A DNA stretch of 64,000 bases, taken from positions 3,519,116-3,583,115 of the forward strand of contig JBEVVY010000001.1 of assembly GCA_040506895.1 (NCBI GenBank). Direction: 5' to 3'. This document shows positions 41,887 through 51,235 of this stretch, in pieces (the first letter of the stretch is position 1; every line of letters starts with the position of its first letter). The notes beneath the pieces were generated by a model that was not told the DNA's origin, searched no databases, and saw only the letters and a program-made list of their open reading frames with translations. The stretch is from Sedimenticola_A sp040506895. GTDB lineage: Bacteria > Pseudomonadota > Gammaproteobacteria > Chromatiales > Chromatiaceae. Both the position numbers and the translations under genes were made by a program.

Positions 41887-42267
41887 TTACTTCTCCACCA
41901 GCTGTTTTTTCAGGATCTCTTCCAGCAGCTCGCCTGTGCGCCGCTTCAGCAGGCGCGTCAGTTCAGCCTGGGCGATAGCGGAAAACTCCACCATTGTTTT
42001 GGAGATGGCCTCTTCTGCCGCCTGCTCGATCAGCCCATCAAGCTCCGGCTCGAGCTCCTCTCTGAGCTGCTTTCGAAGCAGTTGGATCAGCTCGTCGTGA
42101 TTTGGCAGGTAGAGTGTCTGCGGTGCTGGCAGTGGCTCGTCTGACGGCGCCTGGTCTCTGCCTGGCTGCAGATTTTCCACCACCTCGTTGAGAATCGGGA
42201 TGCCCTGGTCATCAAGCGAAAACTGCTCTCCAGGCCCGGTGCCGGATTCCATTTCGTCGTCAGTCAT
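41887..42267 (-). CDS. Hypothetical acidic protein after holC
   Basis: A 126-residue acidic protein. The first half is poorly conserved-looking; the second half is one long amphipathic helix region (ELIQLLRKQLREELEPELDGLIEQAAEEAI ... LLKRRTGELLEEILKKQLVEK, read in pieces). No domain is recognised. Its ATG overlaps the holC stop by four bases, so translation is coupled. In many relatives valS follows holC, but it is not here. The function is unknown; a role next to the clamp-loader subunit is only a guess. Confidence 0.7.
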   Translation of the reverse strand: MTDDEMESGTGPGEQFSLDDQGIPILNEVVENLQPGRDQAPSDEPLPAPQTLYLPNHDELIQLLRKQLREELEPELDGLIEQAAEEAISKTMVEFSAIAQAELTRLLKRRTGELLEEILKKQLVEK

Positions 42268-42695
42268 TGTTTTATATTGTGGGTATTGAGGTTGTAACCC
42301 CTGTCCCTGTAGTAGCGGAAGCGCTGGCGCCCCTCCTTCTTGATCTGCGGATCGTGATCGATCAGCTCGGCGACCCGCTCGAACTTGGCGAAGAACTGCG
42401 GTACCTCGCTCGCCAGGTTGATCAGTACATCGTGCTCCTCACCGCTGTCGCTGCTGTTGCCGATGAGGACCGGGTTGAGCGAGGTGTCTGCCTCTTCCGC
42501 CAGGGCATGTGGCAGGAAGCTCCCCTCCCGGAAGGTCCAGAGCATCTTGTCCAGGTGCCTGGACTCGGCCGGGGAGTTTGTGTGCAGGTAGACCCTGCGG
42601 CCCTGCTGCCAGGCCTTTTCCGCCAGGCGGCAGGCCAGGCCGTAGCGGTCGCCACCGGCCTGGTCGTCGAGGATGTAGAAGTCCACCTGGGTCAT
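42264..42695 (-). CDS. holC: DNA polymerase III subunit chi HolC
   Basis: A 143-residue protein opening MTQVDFYILDDQAGGDRYGLACRLAEKAW, with VYLHTNSPAESRHLDKMLWTFREGSFLPHAL and VPQFFAKFERVAELID, the full chi pattern. Chi links the clamp loader to single-strand binding protein. The ATG at 42695 gives the family start; a longer start would run into pepA. It lies 7 bp after pepA, the conserved pepA-holC order. Confidence 0.95.
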   Translation of the reverse strand: MTQVDFYILDDQAGGDRYGLACRLAEKAWQQGRRVYLHTNSPAESRHLDKMLWTFREGSFLPHALAEEADTSLNPVLIGNSSDSGEEHDVLINLASEVPQFFAKFERVAELIDHDPQIKKEGRQRFRYYRDRGYNLNTHNIKQ

Positions 42696-42702
42696 GCCGG
42701 AC

Positions 42703-44202
42703 TCACTTACCAAGGCCGCAGCGGGTGATCAGGAACTGGGTCAGCAGCGGGACCGGCCTGCCGGTGGCACCCTTGCTGGCGCCACTCTTCCAGGCGGTAC
42801 CGGCGATATCCAGGTGTGCCCACTTGAACTCCTTGGTGAAGCGCGCGAGGAAGCAGGCGGCGGTGATGGTGCCGGCCCCCTTGCCGCCGATATTGGCCAT
42901 GTCGGCGAAGTTGCTGTCCAGCTGGCTCTGGTAGTCGTCCCACAGGGGCAGCTGCCAGGCGCGATCGCCGCTCTTCCTGCCTGCTGCAAGCACCTCTTCG
43001 GCGAGGGCGTCATTGTTGCTCAGCATGCCCGATGCCTGGTCCCCCAGGGCGACGATACAGGCGCCGGTGAGGGTTGCGACGTCGATGACGGTGGCGGGAT
43101 TGAAGCGCTTCGCATAGGTCAGGGAGTCACACAGGATCAGCCTGCCCTCGGCGTCGGTGTTGAGCACCTCGATGGTCTGGCCGGACATGCTGGTGACGAT
43201 GTCACCGGGCTTGTTGGCATCACCGTCCGGCAGGTTTTCAGAGGCCGGCACGATGCACACCAGGTTGATCGGCAGGGCCATTTCGATACAGGCTGCCATG
43301 GTACCCAGCACGCTGGCGCCTCCGCACATGTCGTACTTCATCTCGTCCATGGCCGCAGACGGCTTGATGGAGATGCCGCCCGCATCGAACGTCAGGCCCT
43401 TACCCACCAGTACCACCGGTTTGCTCTTGGGTTTGCCCCCCTTGTACTCCATGACGATCAGCTTGGCTGGTTGCCGGCTTCCCCTGGAGACCGAGAGCAG
43501 GGCGCCCATTCCCAGCGCCTCCATCTTTTTCTCTTCCAGGACCTGCACCTTCAGCTTGGGTGATTTCCTGCCCAGTTTTCGCGCCTGTTCAGCCAGGTAG
43601 GTCGGTGTGCAGATATTGCCGGGCAGGTTTCCAAGGTCCTTCGCAAGTCCCATGCCCGCTGCAATGGCCTTGCCGTGGGAAACGGCCTGCTCCATGTTTT
43701 TGTTGCGACGTTTGTCGCCGATGTGCAGGCCCAGTTTTTTCAGCGGGCGCCTCGGTTTTTCAGCATGGCTCTTGCATTGGTCGAAACGGTAGAGGCTCTC
43801 CTCGGTTGCCAGTACTGCCTCTCTCAATACCTCGTAGCTGTCGCTATCCTTGAACGCCAGTGCCGGCAGGCAGCTTATGGCATCCAGGGCATGGCTCTCG
43901 TTGAGCATGGTTGCAGCTCTTGCCGCGGCCTTGCGCAGGCCGGAAAGAGTGAACTCTTTTTCCTGGCCGAGGCCGATGAGCAGCACCCGGTGGCTGCTGA
44001 TACCCGGTACATCGTAGAGCATCAGCGACTGGCCGGCCTTGCCGTCCATGTCGCCTTTTTTGAGAATGCGGGCAAGATAACCCTTGCTGGCGCTGTCCAC
44101 GGCCTCGGCACTGGCGCTCAGCTTGCGTTTCTCGTATATCCCCAGTACCAGGCAGGAACTGCGCAGTTCCTGGGGTTTGCCCGTTTTCAAAATGTATTCC
44201 AT
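42703..44202 (-). CDS. pepA: Cytosol (leucyl) aminopeptidase PepA
   Basis: A 499-residue M17 peptidase: ARNLGNLPGN-like AKDLGNLPGNICTPTYLAEQA, VLVGKGLTFDAGGISIKPS, MKYDMCGGASVLGTM and the signature NTDAEGRLILCDSLTYA supply the two metal sites; the C-terminal LDIAGTAWKSGASKGATGRPV is also present. It cleaves N-terminal residues from peptides; in E. coli PepA also binds DNA. The ATG at 44202 gives the standard start. It is divergent from lptF across a region holding an inserted 265-bp element. Confidence 0.96.
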   Translation of the reverse strand: MEYILKTGKPQELRSSCLVLGIYEKRKLSASAEAVDSASKGYLARILKKGDMDGKAGQSLMLYDVPGISSHRVLLIGLGQEKEFTLSGLRKAAARAATMLNESHALDAISCLPALAFKDSDSYEVLREAVLATEESLYRFDQCKSHAEKPRRPLKKLGLHIGDKRRNKNMEQAVSHGKAIAAGMGLAKDLGNLPGNICTPTYLAEQARKLGRKSPKLKVQVLEEKKMEALGMGALLSVSRGSRQPAKLIVMEYKGGKPKSKPVVLVGKGLTFDAGGISIKPSAAMDEMKYDMCGGASVLGTMAACIEMALPINLVCIVPASENLPDGDANKPGDIVTSMSGQTIEVLNTDAEGRLILCDSLTYAKRFNPATVIDVATLTGACIVALGDQASGMLSNNDALAEEVLAAGRKSGDRAWQLPLWDDYQSQLDSNFADMANIGGKGAGTITAACFLARFTKEFKWAHLDIAGTAWKSGASKGATGRPVPLLTQFLITRCGLGK

Positions 44203-44395
44203 GCTTGCTCCGTAGGCTCTACATTGTCTGTCGGGATGTACTAACCGTTTTGACTTCGGTAGTATCCGCGGTTGAAGAATTCCGGATAGTCTACAAGAAG
44301 TTGTGCCGTTTTCCACGCAGTGCGCAACGACTGTGGACAGGTGTATGGAGAGGGACTGCCGATCTTGCACTCCGGGCCCGCTGTCTACACACTCT

Positions 44396-44660
44396 GGGCC
44401 TGTTAACACTAATCCGATAGGCCATGTTGAGCCTGAAAAAGTCCCAATCAAGGCACGAGGAGTGCAGTTTGGTTATTCCAAATAAACGACGAGTAACGCA
44501 GAGTGGGGCTTTTTCAGGCTCAACCCGAAGGGCTGGGGCTGTTTTTTCGCCCAGCGGCGTTTTCATTCGCTCATGTAGAGCGACTACACTACGCTCATTC
44601 AGCCTTGCTGGACAAAAAAACAGCCCCAGCAGGGTCAATCGGATTAGTGATAACAGGCCC
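44396..44660. mobile_element. 265-bp non-autonomous element with inverted ends (MITE-like)
   Basis: The ends 44396-44418 and 44638-44660 are inverted copies of 23 bp with one mismatch (GGGCCTGTTA outermost). Inside are two further long inverted pairs: 44426-44445 with 44505-44524 (20 bp, one mismatch) and 44532-44555 with 44607-44630 (24 bp, few mismatches). The whole can fold as a stem with two hairpin arms. No transposase is encoded. No clear target-site duplication is seen beyond a weak CTCT/AGAG similarity. It fills the pepA-lptF intergenic region and ends 10 bp before the lptF ATG. Confidence 0.85.
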
Positions 44661-44670
44661 TAGAGGTCAT

Positions 44671-45771
44671 ATGCTGCCCATAATCGATCGCTATATTCTG
44701 CGCGAGGTCTCCAAGGCCTTCTTTGCGATTGTCACCGTGCTCCTGCTGATCGTTCTCACCAACAGCTTTATCAAGATACTGCAGGAAGCGGCCGTGGGTG
44801 CGCTCAGTCAGAATGTGCTGACCGAGATGCTGGGGCTGGAACTGCTGCAGGTGCTGGGCCCGATCATTCCCCCGGCCTTCTTCTTTGCCATCCTCTCCAC
44901 CATGGGGCGGATGTACCGGGACAGCGAGATGACTGCCATGAGCGCCAGTGGTGTCAGCACCATCCGCATATTCCGCTCGTTCATCATCGCGTCACTGCCG
45001 ATCAGTATCTTCGTGGCCTGGCTGACGCTCGATCTACTGCCCTGGGTCAACCACTCCAAGGAGGTGATCCGGCAGTCCCAGGACGATGCCGCTGAGGAGA
45101 TCGCAGCCTCCGTTGCGGGACGTTTCAACGAATCGAGCAAAGGTGACCTGATCTTCTATGCGGAGGAGATGTCCGAGGACCGGATGCGGTTGCGTAATGT
45201 TTTCATACAGAACCGGCAGCACGGCCGTGCCGGTCTTATCACCGCCCCTGAAGGCTACCAGTACACCGACCCTGATACCGGCGATCAGTTCCTGGTGCTG
45301 ACCCGTGGGGTCCGCTACGAGGGTGATCCCGGCAGCGGAGACTATTCAGTAGGTGAATTCGACAAGTACGCCTTTCGCCTGGGATCCCATGATGACGGGG
45401 ATGAACCTTTTCCCGTCAAGGCCCTCTCCACCCGGGAACTGATGGCGTCGGAGGATATCCGCAAGCGATCGGAGTTCGAGTACCGCCTGATGTTCCCGTT
45501 TGCGGTCATCGTCTTCACCCTGCTCAGCATACCGCTCAGCCAGTCCCTGCCACGGGAAGGGGTCTACGGGAGGCTGGTGCTGGCGATCCTGTTCTATTTC
45601 GTCTTTCTGAACCTGCAGGCGGTGTCGGCCAACTGGATGGTCTCCGGCACGACGGCCCCCTGGTTGGGGCGCTGGTGGGTCCATCCCTTCATGCTGTTTC
45701 TGGGTTTCCTGGTGCTAACCTATAAGTCGCCCAGAATCCTGAAACGGCTTCTGCCGAGGCGGTCGCGATGA
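44671..45771 (+). CDS. lptF: LPS export permease LptF
   Basis: A 366-residue inner-membrane protein starting MLPIIDRYILREVSKAFFAI, with six membrane helices in two groups of three around a periplasmic beta-jellyroll (residues about 110-260). PPAFFFAILSTMGRMYRDSEMTAMSASGVS is the conserved coupling region contacting LptB. With LptG it extracts lipopolysaccharide for transport. The ATG at 44671 lies just outside the inserted element with AGAGGT before it; the frame stays open upstream into the element but that part is not conserved. It overlaps lptG by 4 bases. Confidence 0.95.
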   Translation: MLPIIDRYILREVSKAFFAIVTVLLLIVLTNSFIKILQEAAVGALSQNVLTEMLGLELLQVLGPIIPPAFFFAILSTMGRMYRDSEMTAMSASGVSTIRIFRSFIIASLPISIFVAWLTLDLLPWVNHSKEVIRQSQDDAAEEIAASVAGRFNESSKGDLIFYAEEMSEDRMRLRNVFIQNRQHGRAGLITAPEGYQYTDPDTGDQFLVLTRGVRYEGDPGSGDYSVGEFDKYAFRLGSHDDGDEPFPVKALSTRELMASEDIRKRSEFEYRLMFPFAVIVFTLLSIPLSQSLPREGVYGRLVLAILFYFVFLNLQAVSANWMVSGTTAPWLGRWWVHPFMLFLGFLVLTYKSPRILKRLLPRRSR

Positions 45772-46832
45772 AAGTGCTTGACCGCTACATTGGCCGTACC
45801 GTGATCATCAGCACGACGATCACGCTCTTCGTACTGCTCATCCTGGTCGGTTTCCTGACCCTGATGGATGAGCTCGGCGATGTGGGTACCGGCCGGTACA
45901 CCACGGCTGACGCCTTCTACTATGTGCTGCTGGTGATGCCGCGCAGGGCGTACGAGGTGTTCCCCATGGCGGTCCTGCTCGGCAGTCTCATCGGGTTGGG
46001 CAGCCTGGCCAGCCATTCGGAACTGGTTGCCATCAGGGCCGCAGGTGTCTCGCTGGCACGCATCATCTTCTCTGTCATGAAGGCGGGCGTGGCATTTATG
46101 CTGGTGGTGATCATCGTCGGCGAGGTGATCGCTCCCAATACCGAGCAGTATGCGGAGCAGATGAGGGCCGATAAGACATCGGACCAGATCACGCTGAAGA
46201 CCAAGTACGGGTTCTGGGCGCGGGACAGGGACTCCTTCGTCAATATCCGAAAGATCCTTCCCGGTTCACAGCTGCAGGATATCTACATCTACGAGTACAC
46301 GCCCGAGCGCAGGCTCAACGTGGCCACCTACGCCGAGTTCGCACAGTACAAGGATGATCACTGGCTGCTGCGGGACATCAAGCAGAGCAGGTTCAGTGAG
46401 GATGGTGTTGAGACCCAGATCCTGAAACAGGCGACCTGGGAGTCGATGCTGAACCCCAATCTGCTCAACGTGGTGGTGGTGCGTCCCACCATGCTGCCGG
46501 TCTGGGGGTTGTACCAGTACATCGGGTTCATGCATGACAACAACCAGGAGGCCACAACCTACGAGGTCGCTTTCTGGAGCAAGATCGTCACCCCGTTGAT
46601 GGCGCTGGTGATGGTTTTTCTCTCGGTACCGTTCGTCTTTGGCGTGATGCGCTCGGTGAGCGTGGGTGCAAGGATCTTTCTCGGCTCACTGCTTGGTCTC
46701 AGCTTCTTCCTGCTCTCCAAGGTGTTCAATCACATGGCGGTGGTGTACGAACTCAACCCCCTGTTTGCAGCCTCGCTGCCGGCGCTGCTGTTCCTCGCCA
46801 TCGGCGTCTGGTTCGTGCGCAAGATCCACTGA
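45768..46832 (+). CDS. lptG: LPS export permease LptG
   Basis: A 354-residue paralogue of LptF, starting MKVLDRYIGRTVIISTTITLFVLLILVGF, with the coupling segment PMAVLLGSLIGLGSLASHSELVAIRAAGVS, a periplasmic domain (about 105-255) and the last helices GARIFLGSLLGLSFFLLSKVFNHMAVVY. It pairs with LptF in LptB2FG. The start overlaps lptF (ATGA). It converges with the RDD gene after only 14 bp. Confidence 0.96.
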   Translation: MKVLDRYIGRTVIISTTITLFVLLILVGFLTLMDELGDVGTGRYTTADAFYYVLLVMPRRAYEVFPMAVLLGSLIGLGSLASHSELVAIRAAGVSLARIIFSVMKAGVAFMLVVIIVGEVIAPNTEQYAEQMRADKTSDQITLKTKYGFWARDRDSFVNIRKILPGSQLQDIYIYEYTPERRLNVATYAEFAQYKDDHWLLRDIKQSRFSEDGVETQILKQATWESMLNPNLLNVVVVRPTMLPVWGLYQYIGFMHDNNQEATTYEVAFWSKIVTPLMALVMVFLSVPFVFGVMRSVSVGARIFLGSLLGLSFFLLSKVFNHMAVVYELNPLFAASLPALLFLAIGVWFVRKIH

Positions 46833-46846
46833 AGCCTTTCGGCGCT

Positions 46847-47308
46847 TCACTCCTTGGGGAGTACGACCAGGCGCGTGCCGGAGAGTCGGTCGTGCCAGGC
46901 GCGGTTTTCCGGGTCGAAGAGTGACCAGAGAAAGCCCAGTCCCAGGGGCAGCCAGGAGATGACTGCGCAGAGCGCGCGTATCAGCGCCTTTTTTCCGTCC
47001 AGCGCAGTTCCATCCTCGCAGACAACCCTGAGACGCCAGGCGCGCATGCCGAGGGTCTGTCCACCCCGGCTCCAGAACCAGGTGAAGAAGAGCAGCGGTA
47101 TCAGCAGCCACAACCAGGCGAGGAGGGTCTTTGATACTTTTGCCGAGGTCTCTGCGCCAAGCAGCATCTCTGTGGGTACCGTGATGATGATCGAGGCCAG
47201 CATCAGCAGGCCCCCGATCAGCAGCGAATCGTAGAGCAGGGCGCCCAGTCTCCGGAGCAGGCCGGCCGGTTCGGCCGTGATGGTATTTGGATTCTTATCT
47301 GCGGTCAT
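46847..47308 (-). CDS. RDD family membrane protein
   Basis: A 153-residue protein with three to four membrane helices. The RDD family pattern is present: RRLGALLYDSLLIGGLLML near the N terminus, SRGGQTLGMRAWRLRVVCEDG in the middle, and DPENRAWHDRLSGTRLVVL at the end. Some RDD proteins take part in ion or sodium/proton transport, but the role here is unknown. Often next to lptFG in this group of bacteria. Confidence 0.87.
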   Translation of the reverse strand: MTADKNPNTITAEPAGLLRRLGALLYDSLLIGGLLMLASIIITVPTEMLLGAETSAKVSKTLLAWLWLLIPLLFFTWFWSRGGQTLGMRAWRLRVVCEDGTALDGKKALIRALCAVISWLPLGLGFLWSLFDPENRAWHDRLSGTRLVVLPKE

Positions 47309-47526
47309 TCGCCCATTTTAACCCACTTCATCCCCGACATGAGCGCTATTTTTAGGGAAAATCCCTAATATCGTTGCGCAATCCCCCGGATTTTTTTCCC
47401 GTTTCTTTTCAGTAAGAATTCCCCCCTCGACTAAAATATAAAGATGCAACCCATCGGGTTCCAAAGCCAGATAGGGTATGCACGCAAAAGTCCTGGGAAA
47501 CCAGGCGCCAAAGGAGAGTGGAGGAG

Positions 47527-47880
47527 ATGGAGCATCGCTGCTCACCTCGCAAACCGGTGTCGATGGACGTGGTACTCAAGTACCGCGGCCTGGGTCTGGT
47601 CAGAGGCCAGACCGAAGACGTCGGGGTGGGAGGAATGTTCGTGAAGACCGGTCGTATCAGGCTGCCGGTCAATGCTGTGCTTGATGTTTCGGTCATAATG
47701 GAAGGTGCTCGCGGGATGAGTCCTTTCAGGACCGAATGCATCGTAGTACACACCACGGATGGCGGTGTCGGGCTGATGTTCTGCGACCTTGACGAGTCCT
47801 GCCACGGCCTCTTGCATGACCTGGTCTATGGTGAGTACGAATACCGTTCTCCTGACGGCCGCGCCTACCAGATCCACTGA
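47527..47880 (+). CDS. PilZ domain protein
   Basis: About 117 residues, a single PilZ domain. The cyclic-di-GMP-binding RxxxR motif is present as RCSPRKP at the N terminus, and the second motif as DVGVGG (the usual D/N-x-S-x-x-G has Gly for Ser). VHTTDGGVGLMFCDLD is a typical late strand. It probably reads cyclic-di-GMP made by the GGDEF proteins of this organism. The ATG at 47527 is preferred because of GGAG upstream; a GTG at 47518 is possible. Confidence 0.82.
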   Translation: MEHRCSPRKPVSMDVVLKYRGLGLVRGQTEDVGVGGMFVKTGRIRLPVNAVLDVSVIMEGARGMSPFRTECIVVHTTDGGVGLMFCDLDESCHGLLHDLVYGEYEYRSPDGRAYQIH

Positions 47881-48013
47881 CAGCCCAGTTACTTTTCACT
47901 GATCGTCCTTCGTATATCCCACGCCATGGGCGCGCCACTCCTTGTGGAAGTTGTTCCGGGCCTGCCTGACACTTCATAATGGGGCAATTTTTTCCAACAG
48001 GCGATCTGTAAGT

Positions 48014-50590
48014 ATGCCTAGGCCCATTGCCAGTCCACGTATGAACATGCTCAGGCGCATTCCCATGCCCCTGCTCTCCATCATCATCGGGCTTGCCTGT
48101 GGTCTGCTGGTCTGGATCGTTCTTGACCAGGTCCAGCCGAGGGCGATACGGGATGTATTCTCCCAGGAGCTGGAGCGCCGCCTGGATCAGCAGGCCCGGG
48201 AGACCCTGATCCGCTTCAACAACTACGTCGAGGCCCATACATCGACAGCCCGCCTGCTTGCCAACCACAGGCATCTGGGCGACTACCTGGAACCGGTTTA
48301 CTGGTTCGTCAACGACACCTCGCCCACGATTCTCTACTACCAGACTCCCCCCTGGCTGCCCCTCTCGAGCCTCTGGAAGACCCTCAGGCCCAGCCATATG
48401 CTGCTGCTGGATACACGCAGCAGGGTGAGGGAGATCTACAACGTCGGCAAACGCCAGATCCCTCGCGAACTGATCGACGAGACGGAGCTCTATGTCAGTG
48501 CAGGCCAGGGCGAGGTGATTATCACCACGCTCAACGAACGTCCCTACCTGCTGATTGCGGAAATCGCGGAGGATGCCACCGGAACCCGAATGGGAACCCT
48601 GCTGCTGGTGGTGCCGATCGATGACCAGTTTCTGAACGCATCGCAACAGGGCATCTCTGAAGGGGATGTGGTGATCGGTCTGCTCGATGCCGATGAACAG
48701 CGGTTTCTCGCCACCAGCATGGAACAGGAGGTGGCCGGAGGTGACACCATCGAGGCGATCCGCCGGGATTTCCTGGTCACGGCCCAGTCTTTTTCGGCCT
48801 ACGAGGGGTCGACCCTGAATATCCAGTTCGCCACCCTCGTGCCGCGCAGCTCGGTGGAGGCGATACAGGAACGGGTGGCCGGTATCGAGCGACGTCAGCG
48901 GCTGGTGACCGCCATCACCTTTGTCAGCGTCTTCACCCTGGTCTTCTACCTGCTGTCGGGGCAGTTGAATAATATCCTGCGCAGAATATCCCGTTTCTCC
49001 CGGCGCGCCCTGGGGGCGGACCAGCCTGTTCCGGAGCGGGGCAACCAGCTCTTTGTGCTGGAGGACTGGATCCGCCAGTTCATTCGCCAGGTGCGAGCAG
49101 CCAGGGACGATATGCGACAGCAGCACGCCTCCGAGATCCAGGAGTCGGAGGCATTGACCACGGCGATCATGGAGGCGGCCCTGGATTCCATCATCACCAT
49201 CGATGAGTCGGGCCTGATCATCGAGTTCAACACCACGGCAGAGAAGACCTTCGGCTACCGCAGGGGCGAGGTGATTGGCCAGGATTTCATCGCTTTCATG
49301 CTGCAGGCCCAGAGCAGACCCGGATTCATCGGGCTGCTCAACCAGGTGGGGTCGCCCGACCACAAGATCGACAAGGAGGATGTGCGCCAGGAGATGATGG
49401 CGATGCGCATGGACGGCAGCGTCTTTCCCGTTGAACTGGCGATCAAGCCCCTGCAACTGCAGGAGCGGACGGTGCTGACGGTCTACCTGCACGATATCTC
49501 GAACCGCAAGCGGGCCGAGCAGGAGATCATGAGCCTGGCCAAGTTTCCCTCCGAGAGCCCGAGTCCGATGCTCCGTGTGAACCGGCCCGGAGCGGTTCTC
49601 TACGCCAACAGTTCGAGCAATCCACTGCTCGACTACTGGGGCTGCGACCGGGGGCAGACCCTGCCGCTCTACTGGCGCAACCGGGTGAACGAGGTGTTCG
49701 ATTCCGGGCGCAACTGGGAAGCGGAGGTGAACTACGAGGGGCACATCTACCTGCTGCTGTTCGCACCGGTGGTCGAGCTTGACTACGTCAATATCTACGG
49801 CCGGGATATCAGTGCGGTACGCCAGGCAGAGAGTCGCGCCAGGGAGCATCAGCAGGAGCTGGTGCATGTCTGCCGTCTCAGTACCATGGGCGAGATGGCG
49901 ACCGGGCTTGCACATGAACTGAACCAGCCACTGTCCGCAATTGCCAATTATGCCAACGGCAGCAACCGCCGGCTGCGTAACGATCCCCAGGCGACCCAGG
50001 ACATCCTCTATGCACTGGAGCAGATCAACAACCAGGCCGACAGGGCAGGTGAGATCATCAAGCGTCTGCGCAGCCTGGTGGGAAAACAGCCGCCGGTACG
50101 CACGGTGGCCGATATCAACGAGGTGGTCAGAGAGGTCTGTTCGTTCGTCGAGTTCGAGGCCAGGAAAACCGAGGTGGTGATCGTTCAGGAGCTGAGCCTG
50201 GAGCCGATGCAGACCCGTATCGACGTGGTTCAGATCGAGCAGGTGATCCTCAACCTGATCAGAAACGCGCTGGATGCGTTGCAGGAAGTGCCGGTGGAGC
50301 AGCGCAGCCTGGTGGTGCGAACCGCCATCCAGGAGGATGACGAGGTGATTGTCGAGGTGCTGGACAGCGGTCCCGGTATCAGCGCCGATGTGATGGATAA
50401 GCTGTTCGACCCGTTCTTCACCACCAAGCAGAGCGGTATGGGCATGGGACTTGTCATCAGCCAGACAATTGTCGAAGATCACAATGGTAAAATCGAAGTC
50501 GGACGGCGGGAAGCGGGGGGAACCCGGTTTGCAGTGATCCTGCCGGCCCATGAAGAAGAGCAGGCGCTCGATGAGGGAATAGATGAGTAA
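48014..50590 (+). CDS. Membrane sensor histidine kinase with PAS domains (FixL/TtrS-like)
   Basis: About 858 residues. Helix near residues 20-40, a large periplasmic sensor (about 45-295), second helix (about 302-322), PAS domain (AALDSIITIDESGLIIEFN, GYRRGEVIGQDF), a second PAS-like region (SPSPMLRVNRPGAVLYANSSS), then HisKA with GLAHELNQPLSAIANY (His634) and HATPase with NLIRNALDAL, DSGPGIS and GMGMGLVIS. It overlaps the downstream regulator gene by 8 bases, so the two form a pair. The signal is unknown. The start could also be ATG 48041. Confidence 0.9.
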   Translation: MPRPIASPRMNMLRRIPMPLLSIIIGLACGLLVWIVLDQVQPRAIRDVFSQELERRLDQQARETLIRFNNYVEAHTSTARLLANHRHLGDYLEPVYWFVNDTSPTILYYQTPPWLPLSSLWKTLRPSHMLLLDTRSRVREIYNVGKRQIPRELIDETELYVSAGQGEVIITTLNERPYLLIAEIAEDATGTRMGTLLLVVPIDDQFLNASQQGISEGDVVIGLLDADEQRFLATSMEQEVAGGDTIEAIRRDFLVTAQSFSAYEGSTLNIQFATLVPRSSVEAIQERVAGIERRQRLVTAITFVSVFTLVFYLLSGQLNNILRRISRFSRRALGADQPVPERGNQLFVLEDWIRQFIRQVRAARDDMRQQHASEIQESEALTTAIMEAALDSIITIDESGLIIEFNTTAEKTFGYRRGEVIGQDFIAFMLQAQSRPGFIGLLNQVGSPDHKIDKEDVRQEMMAMRMDGSVFPVELAIKPLQLQERTVLTVYLHDISNRKRAEQEIMSLAKFPSESPSPMLRVNRPGAVLYANSSSNPLLDYWGCDRGQTLPLYWRNRVNEVFDSGRNWEAEVNYEGHIYLLLFAPVVELDYVNIYGRDISAVRQAESRAREHQQELVHVCRLSTMGEMATGLAHELNQPLSAIANYANGSNRRLRNDPQATQDILYALEQINNQADRAGEIIKRLRSLVGKQPPVRTVADINEVVREVCSFVEFEARKTEVVIVQELSLEPMQTRIDVVQIEQVILNLIRNALDALQEVPVEQRSLVVRTAIQEDDEVIVEVLDSGPGISADVMDKLFDPFFTTKQSGMGMGLVISQTIVEDHNGKIEVGRREAGGTRFAVILPAHEEEQALDEGIDE

Positions 50591-51200
50591 CCAGGCAACC
50601 GTTTTTGTTGTGGATGACGATCAGGCCATGCGCAACTCTCTGAAGTGGCTGATCGAATCCATCGGCATGGATGTCGAAACCTATGACTCTGCCGATGAGT
50701 TCATCCGTAACTACTATCCCGGGCGAGCCGGCTGCCTGCTGCTGGACGTGCGTATGCCAGGCATGAGTGGCCTGGAGCTTCAGGAGCTGTTCATACAGCA
50801 GCAGATCAATATCCCGATCATCATCATCACGGGCCATGGAGATGTGCCGATGGCGGTACGGGCCATGAAAGCAGGTGCGGTCGACTTCATCGAGAAGCCC
50901 TTCAACGACGAGTTGCTGCTGGAGAGTATCCGCAATGCCCTGCTGCTCGACGTGGAGCAGCGTGAGGTCCAGGCCGGACGCGCGGAGATCGCATCACGTC
51001 TCGCCCACCTGACTCCCCGCGAGCTCGAAGTGATGGAGATGGTCACCAATGGCAAGTCCAACAAGGAGATCGCCTCTGCACTCGGCGTCAGCGCCAAGAC
51101 GGTTGAGGCTCATCGCGCCAGGGTCATGGAGAAAATGGAGGCCAGCTCACTGGCTGAACTGGTGAGGATGGTCATCTCCGGCAACGTCTACGGTGGATAA
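50583..51200 (+). CDS. FixJ-type response regulator
   Basis: A 205-residue protein. Receiver domain with FVVDDDQAMRNSLKWLI, phospho-acceptor Asp55 in LLDVRMPGMSG, Thr in IITGHGDVPMAVRAMKAGA and Lys in FIEKPF; then a LuxR-type HTH with LTPRELEVMEMVTNGKSNKEIASALGVSAKTVEAHRARVMEKM. It is the partner of the overlapping kinase. Targets are unknown; the adjacent dioxygenase reads the other way. Confidence 0.94.
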   Translation: MSNQATVFVVDDDQAMRNSLKWLIESIGMDVETYDSADEFIRNYYPGRAGCLLLDVRMPGMSGLELQELFIQQQINIPIIIITGHGDVPMAVRAMKAGAVDFIEKPFNDELLLESIRNALLLDVEQREVQAGRAEIASRLAHLTPRELEVMEMVTNGKSNKEIASALGVSAKTVEAHRARVMEKMEASSLAELVRMVISGNVYGG

Positions 51201-51235
51201 CCTGGTCTGCGGACGGCACGCTGCCCGGAGATAAC

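Noticed and set aside
44503..44670. N-terminal extension of lptF reading into the inserted element
   Set aside because: The extension lies in the inverted-repeat element and is not like LptF; the ATG at 44671 gives the standard N terminus.
47726..50551. Very long (941-codon) minus-strand open frame
   Set aside because: It is the antisense shadow of the histidine kinase gene; the His/Asp/Gln-rich translation has no domain and the plus strand carries clear kinase motifs.
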